DNA of 64,000 nucleotides from contig NZ_CP051261.1 of NCBI RefSeq assembly GCF_014236855.1, positions 3,162,001-3,226,000 of the forward strand, in the 5' to 3' direction. Below, piece after piece: positions 47,921 through 57,422 of this stretch. The stretch comes from Xanthomonas sp. SI (GTDB taxonomy: Bacteria; Pseudomonadota; Gammaproteobacteria; Xanthomonadales; Xanthomonadaceae). Position numbers and translations under genes: made by a program. The stretch's first letter is position 1; each line of letters starts with the position of its first letter. The notes beneath the pieces are model-generated. The model had not been told where the DNA came from. It ran no database searches and saw only the letters and a program-made list of their open reading frames with translations.

Positions 47921-48798
47921 CTGCCGCTGTCGCCGCATCCGAATCCGTCGTCTCCGCGCGCTCGCTGCGCAAGACCTACAACCACAAGCCGGCGCTGGCC
48001 GATACCTCGTTCGCGATCGCGCCGGGCCGCATCGTCGGCCTGATCGGCCCCAACGGCGCCGGCAAGACCACCGCCTTGAAAGCGGTGCTCGGCCTGACCG
48101 CGGTCGAGGGCGAACTGCGCGTGCTGGGCATGGACCCGCGCAAGCAGCGCAACGAGCTGATGAACGACGTGTGCTTCATCGCCGACGTGGCGGTGCTGCC
48201 GCGCTGGATGCGGGTACGCGAGGCGATCGACTTCGTCGCCGGCGTGCATCCGCGCTTCGACCGCGCCAAGTGCGAGCGTTTCCTGGCCAACACCAAGCTC
48301 ACGCCGAAGCTGCGCGTGCGCGAAATGTCCAAGGGCATGATCGTGCAGCTGCACCTGGCGCTGGTGATGGCCATCGACGCGCGCCTGCTGGTGCTCGACG
48401 AGCCCACCCTGGGCCTGGACATCCTGTACCGCAAGGAGTTCTACCAGCGCCTGCTGGAAGACTACTTCGACGAACAGAAGACCATCATCATCACCACCCA
48501 CCAGGTCGAGGAGATCGAGCACATCCTCACCGACGTGCTGTTCATCCGCGACGGCCGCATCGTGCTCAGCGCCGACATGGAGCATATGGCCACGCGCTAC
48601 ACCGAACTGCTGGTGCCGGCCGAGCGCATCGACGCGGCGCGCGCGCTGCAGCCGATCGACGAGCGTGGCCTGCCGTTCGGCAAGACCGTGTTCCTGTACG
48701 ACGGCGTGCCGCAGGCACAGCTGGCCGCGCTGGGCGAAACCCGCAACCCCGGCCTCGCCGACCTGTTCGTCGCCATCATGAAGGGGACCTACGCATGA
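47917..48798 (+). CDS. ABC transporter ATP-binding protein
   Basis: 293 residues. Walker A GPNGAGKTT at 44-52, Walker B LLVLDEPTLGLD (about 165-176), H-loop TTHQVEEIEHIL. The ABC signature is MSKGM rather than LSGGQ, a variant seen in YtrB-type ATPases. A C-terminal extension (about 230-293) follows the nucleotide domain. Works with the permease encoded immediately downstream (ATGA overlap, 48795-48798). Direction of transport and substrate are unknown. Confidence 0.94.
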   Translation: MTAAVAASESVVSARSLRKTYNHKPALADTSFAIAPGRIVGLIGPNGAGKTTALKAVLGLTAVEGELRVLGMDPRKQRNELMNDVCFIADVAVLPRWMRVREAIDFVAGVHPRFDRAKCERFLANTKLTPKLRVREMSKGMIVQLHLALVMAIDARLLVLDEPTLGLDILYRKEFYQRLLEDYFDEQKTIIITTHQVEEIEHILTDVLFIRDGRIVLSADMEHMATRYTELLVPAERIDAARALQPIDERGLPFGKTVFLYDGVPQAQLAALGETRNPGLADLFVAIMKGTYA

Positions 48799-49775
48799 AC
48801 GCACCCGCCAAGTCCATCTCGCCGCTGTCCACCTTCAAGTGGCTGCTGAAGCGCGAATTCTGGGAACACCGCGGCGGTTTCCTGTGGGCGCCGGTCATCG
48901 CCGGTGCGGTGGTCACCGTGATGTACGCGGTGCTGGCGCTGATCGGCACCATCGCCGGCCACGGCAACGACAGCAACGGCATCAACGTCGACGGCGGGCC
49001 GGAGAAGCTGCACGAGATCGTCGGTGCGGTCGGCGACGGCACCATGCTGGCCGGCGTGGTCATCGCCTGCATCGTGCTTGGCTTCGTGGTGTTCTTCTAC
49101 GCGCTGGGCTCGCTGTACGACGACCGCCGCGACCGCAGCGTGCTGTTTTGGAAGTCGCTGCCGCTGTCGGACCTGAGCACGGTGCTGTCCAAGGCCGTCT
49201 GGGCGCTGCTGCTGGCGCCGATCGTGGCGATCGGCATCGGTCTGCTGATCGGCGTCGCCCTGTGGGTGATCACCGCACTGACCATCTCGGTCAACGGCAT
49301 CACCCAGAGCAGCGCGGTGTTCACCCACTCGCATCCGCTGCGCATCATCGGCGGGGTGTTGTCGAACCTGCCGATCTACGTGATGTGGTCGCTGCCGACC
49401 ATCGGCTGGCTGATGTTCTGCTCGGCCTGGGCGCGCACCAAGCCGTTCCTGTGGGCGGTGCTGATCCCGGTCCTGGGCTGCGTGATGGCGAGCATGATGG
49501 GCATCTTGCCGATGCTGCACGTGAACCACAACGCGATCTGGTACACGGTGGTCTACCGCGGCCTGCTGAGCGTGCTGCCGGGCACCTGGCTGCCGGTGCT
49601 CAGCGAGAGCGCGCCGCCGATGCAGATCGACGGTGCCCAGGACTTGGCCAACGCAATCCAACTCAGCGACGCCTGGCGCATCTTCCAGAGCGCCGACATC
49701 TGGATCGGCGCGGCGATCGGCGTGGCCTTCATCGTCGCAGCGATCTATCTGCGCCGCTGGCGCGACGAAGCCTGA
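48795..49775 (+). CDS. ABC transporter permease
   Basis: 326 residues with about six hydrophobic segments: about 30-52 (FLWAPVIAGAVVTVMYAVLALIG), 80-108, 135-162 (LLLAPIVAIGIGLLIGVALWVI), 186-208, 218-240 and a last near 300-318 (DIWIGAAIGVAFIVAAIYL). N- and C-termini are cytoplasmic by charge. It is the membrane half of a YtrA-linked ABC system; no substrate-binding protein is encoded, which favours export or sensing rather than import. Confidence 0.9.
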   Translation: MNAPAKSISPLSTFKWLLKREFWEHRGGFLWAPVIAGAVVTVMYAVLALIGTIAGHGNDSNGINVDGGPEKLHEIVGAVGDGTMLAGVVIACIVLGFVVFFYALGSLYDDRRDRSVLFWKSLPLSDLSTVLSKAVWALLLAPIVAIGIGLLIGVALWVITALTISVNGITQSSAVFTHSHPLRIIGGVLSNLPIYVMWSLPTIGWLMFCSAWARTKPFLWAVLIPVLGCVMASMMGILPMLHVNHNAIWYTVVYRGLLSVLPGTWLPVLSESAPPMQIDGAQDLANAIQLSDAWRIFQSADIWIGAAIGVAFIVAAIYLRRWRDEA

Positions 49776-49825
49776 TCCGCACCGTTCTCCCTTTCCCGAT
49801 TCCCTCTTTGCATATGGAGTTCACG

Positions 49826-50653
49826 ATGATGCGCAAGACCTTGCTGATGTCCGCGCTGCTGCTGGTACCGGCCCTGGCCCTGGCCGACGAATGCCGGCAT
49901 TCCGAGCCACGCAACCTGAAACTGGACTTGGCGGGCGCCAAGAATGTGATCTTCGACGCGCAGCAGAACAACCTCAAGCTGACCGGCGCCAGCGGTGCCG
50001 CGTTCGAACTGCGCGGCCGCGCCTGCGCCTCCGATGCGGACATGCTCAAGGAGCTGACCGTGCGCCAGCGCCGCGAAGGTGACACACTGATCGTGACCCT
50101 GCAGCACGACGGCAAGATCCACGGCATCAGCTCGGGCACCCGCTACGCCTACCTGGACCTGGCTGGCAGCGTGCCGAGTTCCCTGCCCGTGCAGTTGCGC
50201 CTGGGCTCCGGCGATGCCGACATCGGCGGCGTGGCCTCGCTCGACGCCACGGTCGGCTCCGGCGACCTGCATGCGCACGGCGTGCGCGGCGCGGTCAGCG
50301 CCACGGTGGGATCGGGCGACATCGAACTGCGCGACATCGGCAGCCTCAGCCTGCCGACGTTGGGTTCGGGCGACGTCAAGGCGAGCCAGGTGGGCGGCGA
50401 CGTCAAGATCGGCACCGTCGGCTCCGGCGACCTGACCGTGCACGGCGTGCGCGGCGCGGTGCAGATCGGCAGCATCGGCTCCGGCGATGCGCAGTTGCGC
50501 GACGTGACCGGCAGCGTGGCGCTGCAATCGATCGGCTCCGGCGACCTGGAAGTCAACGGCGTCGGTGGCAACCTCACCGTGGAGCGGGTCGGCAGCGGCG
50601 ACATCCACCACAGCGGCGTGCGCGGCAGCGTCAACGTGCCCAAGCCGCGCTGA
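49826..50653 (+). CDS. Exported GSGD-repeat protein (DUF4097/DUF2807-like)
   Basis: 275 residues. Signal peptide MMRKTLLMSALLLVPALALA. From about residue 125 the protein is built of eight copies of a motif centred on GSGD (LGSGDADIGG, VGSGDLHAHG, VGSGDIELRD, LGSGDVKASQ and so on) about 18-19 residues apart, typical of a right-handed beta-helix or stacked-strand fold, as in the DUF4097/GIN domain families. Probably periplasmic or surface-exposed. ATG 49826 has a GGAG ribosome-binding site 6 bases upstream. Fifth gene of the GntR-ABC operon, 50 bp after the permease. Confidence 0.85.
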   Translation: MMRKTLLMSALLLVPALALADECRHSEPRNLKLDLAGAKNVIFDAQQNNLKLTGASGAAFELRGRACASDADMLKELTVRQRREGDTLIVTLQHDGKIHGISSGTRYAYLDLAGSVPSSLPVQLRLGSGDADIGGVASLDATVGSGDLHAHGVRGAVSATVGSGDIELRDIGSLSLPTLGSGDVKASQVGGDVKIGTVGSGDLTVHGVRGAVQIGSIGSGDAQLRDVTGSVALQSIGSGDLEVNGVGGNLTVERVGSGDIHHSGVRGSVNVPKPR

Positions 50654-50693
50654 GCCGCGGCCTTCCCTTCTCGCTTCGACCGAGGACTCACCC

Positions 50694-51254
50694 ATGCAGC
50701 ATCGTTCCCTGCCGTTGGCCGGCATCGCCCTGATCGCGCTATTGGCCCTGGCTGCCTGCCAGCCCTCGACCCCGCAGTCGGACAGGACCACCAGCAACAC
50801 GTCCAGCGCGCGCAGCCTGAGTTTCGACAATGGCGACATCACCCTGAAGGTGTCCGGGCAACCGCCGGCGACCATCACCCGCACCGGCGAGTTGCTGATC
50901 GACGGCAAGCAGGTCGCGCTCGACGCTGAACAGCACGCCGTGCTGGCTCGCTATCGCGAACAACTCGGCGCGGTCGGCATGCAGGGCCTGGAGGTCGGCA
51001 AGCAAGGCGCGGCGCTGGGCGTGAAGGCGGCCGGCGACGCGCTGGCCGGAGTCATCAGCGGCAACACCGAGCATGTCGGCGAGCACATCGAGGCGCAGGC
51101 CGAGAAGCTCAAGCAGGAAGCGCTGAAGATCTGCGCGCAGGTGGCGACGCTGCGCCAGGCGCAGGACACGCTGGCGCAGAAAGTGCCGGCGTTCCGCCCC
51201 TACGCCAGCCTGGACGCCAGCGACATCAGCGACTGCGACAAATCGGTCAAGTAA
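50694..51254 (+). CDS. Lipoprotein, DUF2884 (YggN)-like
   Basis: 186 residues with a lipoprotein signal, MQHRSLPLAGIALIALLALAAC, the lipidated cysteine near residue 22. The mature part has a beta-rich start (LSFDNGDITLKVSGQPPATITRTGELLIDGKQVALDAEQ) and a long amphipathic helix region (GEHIEAQAEKLKQEALKICAQVATLRQAQDTLAQ), as in the YggN/DUF2884 family. Ends with two cysteines (KICAQ, SDCDKS) that may pair. Sixth gene of the operon. Function unknown. Confidence 0.82.
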   Translation: MQHRSLPLAGIALIALLALAACQPSTPQSDRTTSNTSSARSLSFDNGDITLKVSGQPPATITRTGELLIDGKQVALDAEQHAVLARYREQLGAVGMQGLEVGKQGAALGVKAAGDALAGVISGNTEHVGEHIEAQAEKLKQEALKICAQVATLRQAQDTLAQKVPAFRPYASLDASDISDCDKSVK

Positions 51255-51307
51255 TTGCGGCGGTCCCGGCCTAAAATGGCCGGGACCCTCCTGCTCCGAA
51301 TCGATCG

Positions 51308-51748
51308 ATGAAGAAGACGCTAGTCGCCTGGTTTTCCCTGATCTCGCTGTGCCTGCTGCTGGCGGCGTGCGGCGCGCGCGACGGCGCAGCCTCGTCCTCG
51401 CGCGCCGAGCGCGGCAAGCCGCGCGTGTCGGTGGACAGCATGAGCGTGATGCTGCGCCGCGCGCCGGCCGCCAACGCCTCGATCGGCCCCGACGGCAGCC
51501 TGCGCATCGACGACATCGAACTGCCGCTGCCGCAGGCGCAACGCACCCAGCTGCAACAGCTGTTCATGCACTTGCAGATGCAGCGCCAGCGCACCCTGGA
51601 AACCGCGGCGCCGGACCCGAACATGCGCTCGGTCGGCTTCGCCACCACGCCGGAGATCAGCGCCCTGCAGAGCGCATTGCTGCACGACATCCCGTCGCTG
51701 CAGCCGTACCAGGAAAGCTTCGGCAACCTGCAGGCGGAGCGGCGCTGA
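51308..51748 (+). CDS. Lipoprotein of unknown function
   Basis: 146 residues. Lipobox LAAC after MKKTLVAWFSLISLCLL, lipidated cysteine near 21. The mature protein has a short segment GPDGSLRIDDIELPLPQAQRTQLQQLFMHLQMQRQR resembling the DGSLxIDG/LxxxQRxxL pattern in the lipoprotein encoded just upstream (TGELLIDGKQVALDAEQ), so the two may be distant paralogues. Last gene of the 47319-51748 operon; 53 bp after the previous gene. Confidence 0.78.
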   Translation: MKKTLVAWFSLISLCLLLAACGARDGAASSSRAERGKPRVSVDSMSVMLRRAPAANASIGPDGSLRIDDIELPLPQAQRTQLQQLFMHLQMQRQRTLETAAPDPNMRSVGFATTPEISALQSALLHDIPSLQPYQESFGNLQAERR

Positions 51749-52199
51749 GGTAGCTGGCGCCTGCCGCACACACGCCATCGGTCGCGACCGCGGCGGTGAC
51801 GATGGACGTGCAACGCCGGATTCTGTCGCGGCTGAAGCCGCTCCTACAGTGCACCCGGATATTTCATCGCAGGCTTCCCTGTAGGAGCGGCTTCAGCCGC
51901 GACAAGCACGGTGGCAAAGGTTCCGGCTTCGATACCCTTGAGGCTGGAGCCCCTACTACAGTGCATCTAGCTGGCGCTCCCATAACCCAGTTGTGGGAGC
52001 GACTTCAGTCGCGACGCGCGAAGCCGTGAAGGTACAGGCTTCGGAACTGTGTCGCGGCTGATTGGCCGATCTGCCGGAAGCTCGTCTAGTGGCTCCGGTT
52101 TACACCTCGGCGGACGGCCTCCGGCCACCCACATCCGCATTTCAAATGCGACACGCCAGCCCGCATGGCACGGCACCCGCCGCACCATGCGGGCATGCC
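51749..52199. other. Gene-free gap with family A repeats
   Basis: 451 bases between the lipoprotein gene and the end of fumC (convergent). It carries the opposed family A arms at 51825-51848 and 51881-51903 and a single GTGGGAGCGACTTCAGTCGC arm at 51993-52015. The rest, up to fumC, shows no coding feature. Confidence 0.7.
51825..51903. repeat. Family A palindromic repeat pair
   Basis: GTCGCGGCTGAAGCCGCTCC at 51825 is inverted as GTAGGAGCGGCTTCAGCCGC at 51881, loop 32 bases. The arm order is the reverse of that in the copies after kmo and the DUF2461 gene, i.e. the outer ends here are the GTCGC ends. Confidence 0.88.
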
Positions 52200-53612
52200 T
52201 CAGCCGCCGCCGCCCGCGCCGGCGTGGATGCCGCCCTTGGTCAGCGCCGCCGGGTCGAGCAGCTTGCGCAGTTCGGCTTCGCCCAGGCCGCTGTCCTCCA
52301 GCGCGATCTCCAGCACCGGGCGGTTCTCCTTGTAGGCGCGCTTGGCGATCGCCGCCGCTTTTTCGTAGCCGATGATCGGATTCAGCGCGGTGACCAGGAT
52401 CGGATTGCGGTCCAGGGTCTCGCGGACCCGGTCCTCGCGCACCTTCAGCCCGGCGATCGCCGAATCGGCCAGCAGCCGCGACACGTTGGCCAGCAGGTTG
52501 ATCGAATCCAGCAGGTTGGCCGCGATCAGCGGCAGCGCCACGTTCAACTGGAAGTTGCCGGTCTGCCCGGCTACGGTGATCGCGGTGTGGTGGCCGATGA
52601 CCTGCGCGCAGACCATCACCGTGGCCTCGGGAATGACCGGATTGACCTTGCCCGGCATGATCGAGCTGCCCGGCTGCAGCGCCGGCAATTCGATCTCGCC
52701 GAGGCCGGCCAGCGGTCCGGCGTTCATCCAGCGCAGGTCGTTGGCGATCTTGATCAGCGCCACTGCCAGCGCATTGAGCTGGCCGGACAGTTCCACCGCA
52801 TCGTCCTGCGCCGCCAGGCCTTCGAACTTGTTGTCGGCGCTGTCGAACTTGCAACCGGTCAGCGCGGACAGCGCCTTGGCCACCTTGCCGCCGAAGCGCG
52901 GATCGGCGTTGATCCCGGTGCCGATCGCGGTGCCGCCCAACGGCAGCCGGCGCAGCCGCTTGAGGCTGTCCTGCAGCCGCTCCTGCGCCGAGGCCAGCTG
53001 CGCCGACCACGCCCCGAACTCCTGGCCGAAGGTCAGCGGCATCGCATCCATCAGGTGCGTGCGCCCGGTCTTGACCACTTTATCCAGTTGCTTGGCGCGC
53101 TTGTCGATGACCTTGCGCAGGTGCTTCAACGCCGGCAGCAGCTGTTCCTGCGTGGCCAGTTGGGCGGAGACGCGGATCGCGGTCGGCACCACGTCGTTGG
53201 AACTCTGGCCGAGGTTGACGTGGTCGTTCGGATGCACCGCCGGCGCGCCCGGCTTGGCCGCGCGCGAGGCCAAGGTGGCGATGACCTCGTTGGCATTCAT
53301 GTTGGACGAGGTGCCCGAGCCGGTCTGGTAGATGTCGATCGGGAAGTGCGCATCGTGCCTGCCGTCGGCCACCTCCAGCGCGGCCGCCTGCACCACCTTG
53401 GCCACGGCCTTGGGCAGCAGCTCCAGGTCGGCGTTGACCCCGGCCGCGGCAGCCTTGATCAGGCCCAGCGCGCGGATGAAGCCGCGCGGCATCGGCTGCC
53501 CGGACACCGGGAAATTCTGCACCGCACGCTGGGTCTGGGCACCCCACAGCGCCTCGGCCGGCACCTGCAACTCGCCCATGCTGTCGTGCTCGACCCTGAA
53601 TTTGTCGCTCAT
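52200..53612 (-). CDS. fumC: Fumarate hydratase class II
   Basis: Iron-independent fumarase of the TCA cycle, 470 residues. The family signature SSIMPGKVNPVIPE is present (about 325), as are the GTSSNMNANEVIA block (about 100) and the THLMDAMPLTFGQEF active-site region. The C-terminal end GGIHAGAGGGG is Gly-rich. ATG 53612 gives MSDKFRVEHDSMGELQVP, the normal beginning, with GGAG upstream; the in-frame ATG at 53648 adds 12 non-conserved residues. Confidence 0.97.
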   Translation of the reverse strand: MSDKFRVEHDSMGELQVPAEALWGAQTQRAVQNFPVSGQPMPRGFIRALGLIKAAAAGVNADLELLPKAVAKVVQAAALEVADGRHDAHFPIDIYQTGSGTSSNMNANEVIATLASRAAKPGAPAVHPNDHVNLGQSSNDVVPTAIRVSAQLATQEQLLPALKHLRKVIDKRAKQLDKVVKTGRTHLMDAMPLTFGQEFGAWSAQLASAQERLQDSLKRLRRLPLGGTAIGTGINADPRFGGKVAKALSALTGCKFDSADNKFEGLAAQDDAVELSGQLNALAVALIKIANDLRWMNAGPLAGLGEIELPALQPGSSIMPGKVNPVIPEATVMVCAQVIGHHTAITVAGQTGNFQLNVALPLIAANLLDSINLLANVSRLLADSAIAGLKVREDRVRETLDRNPILVTALNPIIGYEKAAAIAKRAYKENRPVLEIALEDSGLGEAELRKLLDPAALTKGGIHAGAGGGG

Positions 53613-54080
53613 TGCGCAATCTCCACATCTGCATAAGAGGAATTCCACCCGGCGCTGTCGCGAGGGACGTCCGGGGAAGGCAGGCTGGCGGAGCTGCGGC
53701 TGGCGCAGGCATTATCCGCGGCACAGCGCCCGGCGTCAGCAGTGTGCGCCAAGGGTTGTTAGCAAGGCCTGGAGGCGCGGCGCAGCCGCCGCATGGCGAT
53801 GCGGACGGCACGCATCACCCAGCCATGCCGCTGCCGATGCATGCCTCGCGGATGTCGGAGTCTTGGCCAGTACCGCGCAGGAAGTGAAGCGGCGGCCAGG
53901 CGTTGGCCGAGCGCGCCAAGCGCGCCTGGCATGGATGCGATCGGATCGAACGTGGGAATCGGCCAGCGGTGGCGAAGGCCTGGGCACTTCGGCAGCGGCC
54001 GGCACGACATCGCCGCGCGACCGGGTTCCCGATCCAGGCGCAGCGGCGGCCGCGTTGCCGCCGGCCGCCGCGACCTGCGG
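53613..54080. other. Gene-free gap upstream of fumC
   Basis: 468 bases between the fumC start and the end of the DUF3829 gene (both minus). It must contain the fumC promoter, but no convincing -35/-10 pair is visible. Overlapping short open frames here are Arg/Ala-rich and disagree with one another; none looks like a gene. No repeat family recognised. Confidence 0.5.
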
Positions 54081-55070
54081 TTACTGGCGGTTGCTCTGAA
54101 AGACCAGGTCGTTGTACTTCTTCAGCAGCCGTCCCGGCGAGCCTTCCGGCGCCAGCGTCGGGTTGTCCAGCCAGCCCTGTTCCATGCGGCTGTACGGGGT
54201 CTTGTCGACGACCCGCTTGATCCGCGCCTTGCCTTCCTTGCGGAAGTTCTCCGCGGCGGTTTCGAAACTGTTCCAGTCCAGCTTGCCCGGTTCCTGGTCG
54301 GCGACCTTGGCGTGCGCTTCGTCGGACAGCGTGTTGAAGCCGTCGAGCAAGGCCGTGGCCTTGGCCGTATCGAACGCATCCTCCTGCAACAGGGCGACGA
54401 TGTCCTTGGCCTCGAGCATCATCGACATCCGGTAGAAGTCGCGGGTGCGGCCTTCGACCTTTTCCATGGCCTTCAGTTGCTCGCGCTGCGCGGCGTCGTT
54501 CTGCGCATCCAGTTCGGCGCTGAACGCATGGCTCGCCTCGGAGAATTCGGACAGTGCCGCCATCAGCGGCGCATGCAGCTGCTTGCCCTTGGCGAATCCG
54601 TCGTCCTGATAGTCCTCGCGCTCGTAGTAATCGCGCACCTGGTTGCCGAGCGGCTGCAGCGCCTTCAGCGCCGTCGCGTAACGCTTCGCGGCGGCATCCA
54701 GGGCCGGCAGCAGCGGTTTGGCGGCGACCGCCTGCTGCATCGGCGCATCGCAGACCTTCATGTCGTACTCGTCGATCTTGGCCGGCCCGTACACGCTCGT
54801 TTCCTTGCCGGTGGGACCGGCGGCGGGATCCTTCATCCAGCCGACATAGGACTGGGCGCCGCGGTGGATGTCCGCATCGACCTTGTTGAAGCACTCGATG
54901 TACGCGTTGAGCTTGATGGTCAGCGCCTCGTGCGGATCGCTCGCGGCTTGGTCGGCGGGCGCCTTGCCATCGGCCGGGCCGGCAGGAGCAGCCGAGGGCT
55001 TGCCGCCGCAGGCGACCAGGAAAACGGAGACGGCAGCGGCCAGCGCAGCCAGGCGGAGGCGGGAAGTCAT
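54081..55070 (-). CDS. Lipoprotein, DUF3829 (YiiG)-like
   Basis: 329 residues. Lipobox VAC with lipidated cysteine near residue 21 (LAALAAAVSVFLVAC), a Pro/Ala-rich linker, then an all-helical mature part: KLNAYIECFNKVDADIHRGAQSYVGWMKDP is the recognisable DUF3829/YiiG core, followed by helices such as YATALKALQPLGNQVRDYYEREDY and GFNTLSDEAHAKVAD. Cysteines C60 and C110-region (IECFN, KVCDAP) may pair. Probably anchored to the outer membrane facing the periplasm. Function unknown. Confidence 0.85.
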   Translation of the reverse strand: MTSRLRLAALAAAVSVFLVACGGKPSAAPAGPADGKAPADQAASDPHEALTIKLNAYIECFNKVDADIHRGAQSYVGWMKDPAAGPTGKETSVYGPAKIDEYDMKVCDAPMQQAVAAKPLLPALDAAAKRYATALKALQPLGNQVRDYYEREDYQDDGFAKGKQLHAPLMAALSEFSEASHAFSAELDAQNDAAQREQLKAMEKVEGRTRDFYRMSMMLEAKDIVALLQEDAFDTAKATALLDGFNTLSDEAHAKVADQEPGKLDWNSFETAAENFRKEGKARIKRVVDKTPYSRMEQGWLDNPTLAPEGSPGRLLKKYNDLVFQSNRQ

Positions 55071-55258
55071 AGAAGCACGTCCTTGTTGAAAACGGTTACA
55101 GCCGCGCATTTTAGCAACACGCATTTGTCATGCGCCAGCGCACACACGTCGCGGAACAGGACGTCGGTCCGCCGCGGCGGTCGTGCCCGCGAGCGTCCGC
55201 CTGCTCGCCGATGTGCTGCGGCCGTCGGCACGGCATGGCCAGTGCGCGGCCGGCGTAG

Positions 55259-56662
<1,404 letters not shown>

Positions 56663-56732
56663 GCCAGACGCGCCGGTCGCCCCCTCGCCGGCGCGGCAAC
56701 ACCGCCTTCGAACCCCGACAAGGAGATATGCG

Positions 56733-57371
56733 ATGACACGGAATCTGTTTCTCTGCCTGCCGCTGCTGGCGTTGGCAGCCTGCACACAGCAGCCCTCACC
56801 CTCCGGCACCGATGCCGCCGTTGCAACCACACCTGCAGCGGCCGCGCCTGCCGCCGCCACGACGGCCGCGGCATCGATCGCGCCGGTGCCTGCAGTCCCC
56901 AGCATGTCGGCACAGGCGACGAGCGACGCGCAGGCCAGCGGCCAGCCGGACGGCGAACGCCCGACGCTGATGGTGACCTCGACCAGCGGCACGATCGACT
57001 GCGACGGCCACAACGTGGACATCACCGGCCGCGATGCCAGGCTCGTGCTGCGCGGACAGTGCGGCATGATCGCGTTGCTGGGCGCGAACGGCACCTTGCA
57101 GATCGAGCATGCCGAAGGCGTGCGCGTGGTCGGCGACAACGCGCAGGTGGTCATGCGCAGCGACGCCAAGAATGTCGAGCTGTTCGGCCGCCACGGCAAC
57201 CTGCAGATGGGCCGCATCGAGACGCTGGCGGTGCCGGGCGACGAAAACCAGCTGCGCGCGGTCGCCATCGGCTCTGCGACCCTGCACGGCAGCAAGAACC
57301 AGCTCACCCAGCAAACCGGCACGGCGCAAGTCCAGGACTACGGCCGCGACAATCAGATCGCCGGCAACTGA
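56733..57371 (+). CDS. Lipoprotein, DUF3060-like
   Basis: 212 residues. Lipobox LAAC (C17) after MTRNLFLCLPLLA, then an about 60-residue Ala/Pro/Thr linker, then a repetitive beta-strand domain: DCDGHNVDITGRDARLVLRGQCGMIALLGANGTLQIEHAEGVRVVGDNAQVVM, with turns GDN, GANG, GDENQ and GSKNQ about every 20 residues, as in DUF3060. Predicted beta-helix-like and envelope-located. It follows purB after 70 bp and converges with the OmpA-family gene. Function unknown. Confidence 0.82.
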   Translation: MTRNLFLCLPLLALAACTQQPSPSGTDAAVATTPAAAAPAAATTAAASIAPVPAVPSMSAQATSDAQASGQPDGERPTLMVTSTSGTIDCDGHNVDITGRDARLVLRGQCGMIALLGANGTLQIEHAEGVRVVGDNAQVVMRSDAKNVELFGRHGNLQMGRIETLAVPGDENQLRAVAIGSATLHGSKNQLTQQTGTAQVQDYGRDNQIAGN

Positions 57372-57422
57372 GCGTGCCGACGCCACGCGGCCGGCCGCCC
57401 GCGGCCGGACCGCGCAGCGCGC

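Noticed and set aside
53736..54005. Small minus-strand gene between fumC and the DUF3829 gene
   Set aside because: Composition is Ala/Arg/Pro-rich with no recognisable pattern, and several frames are equally open.
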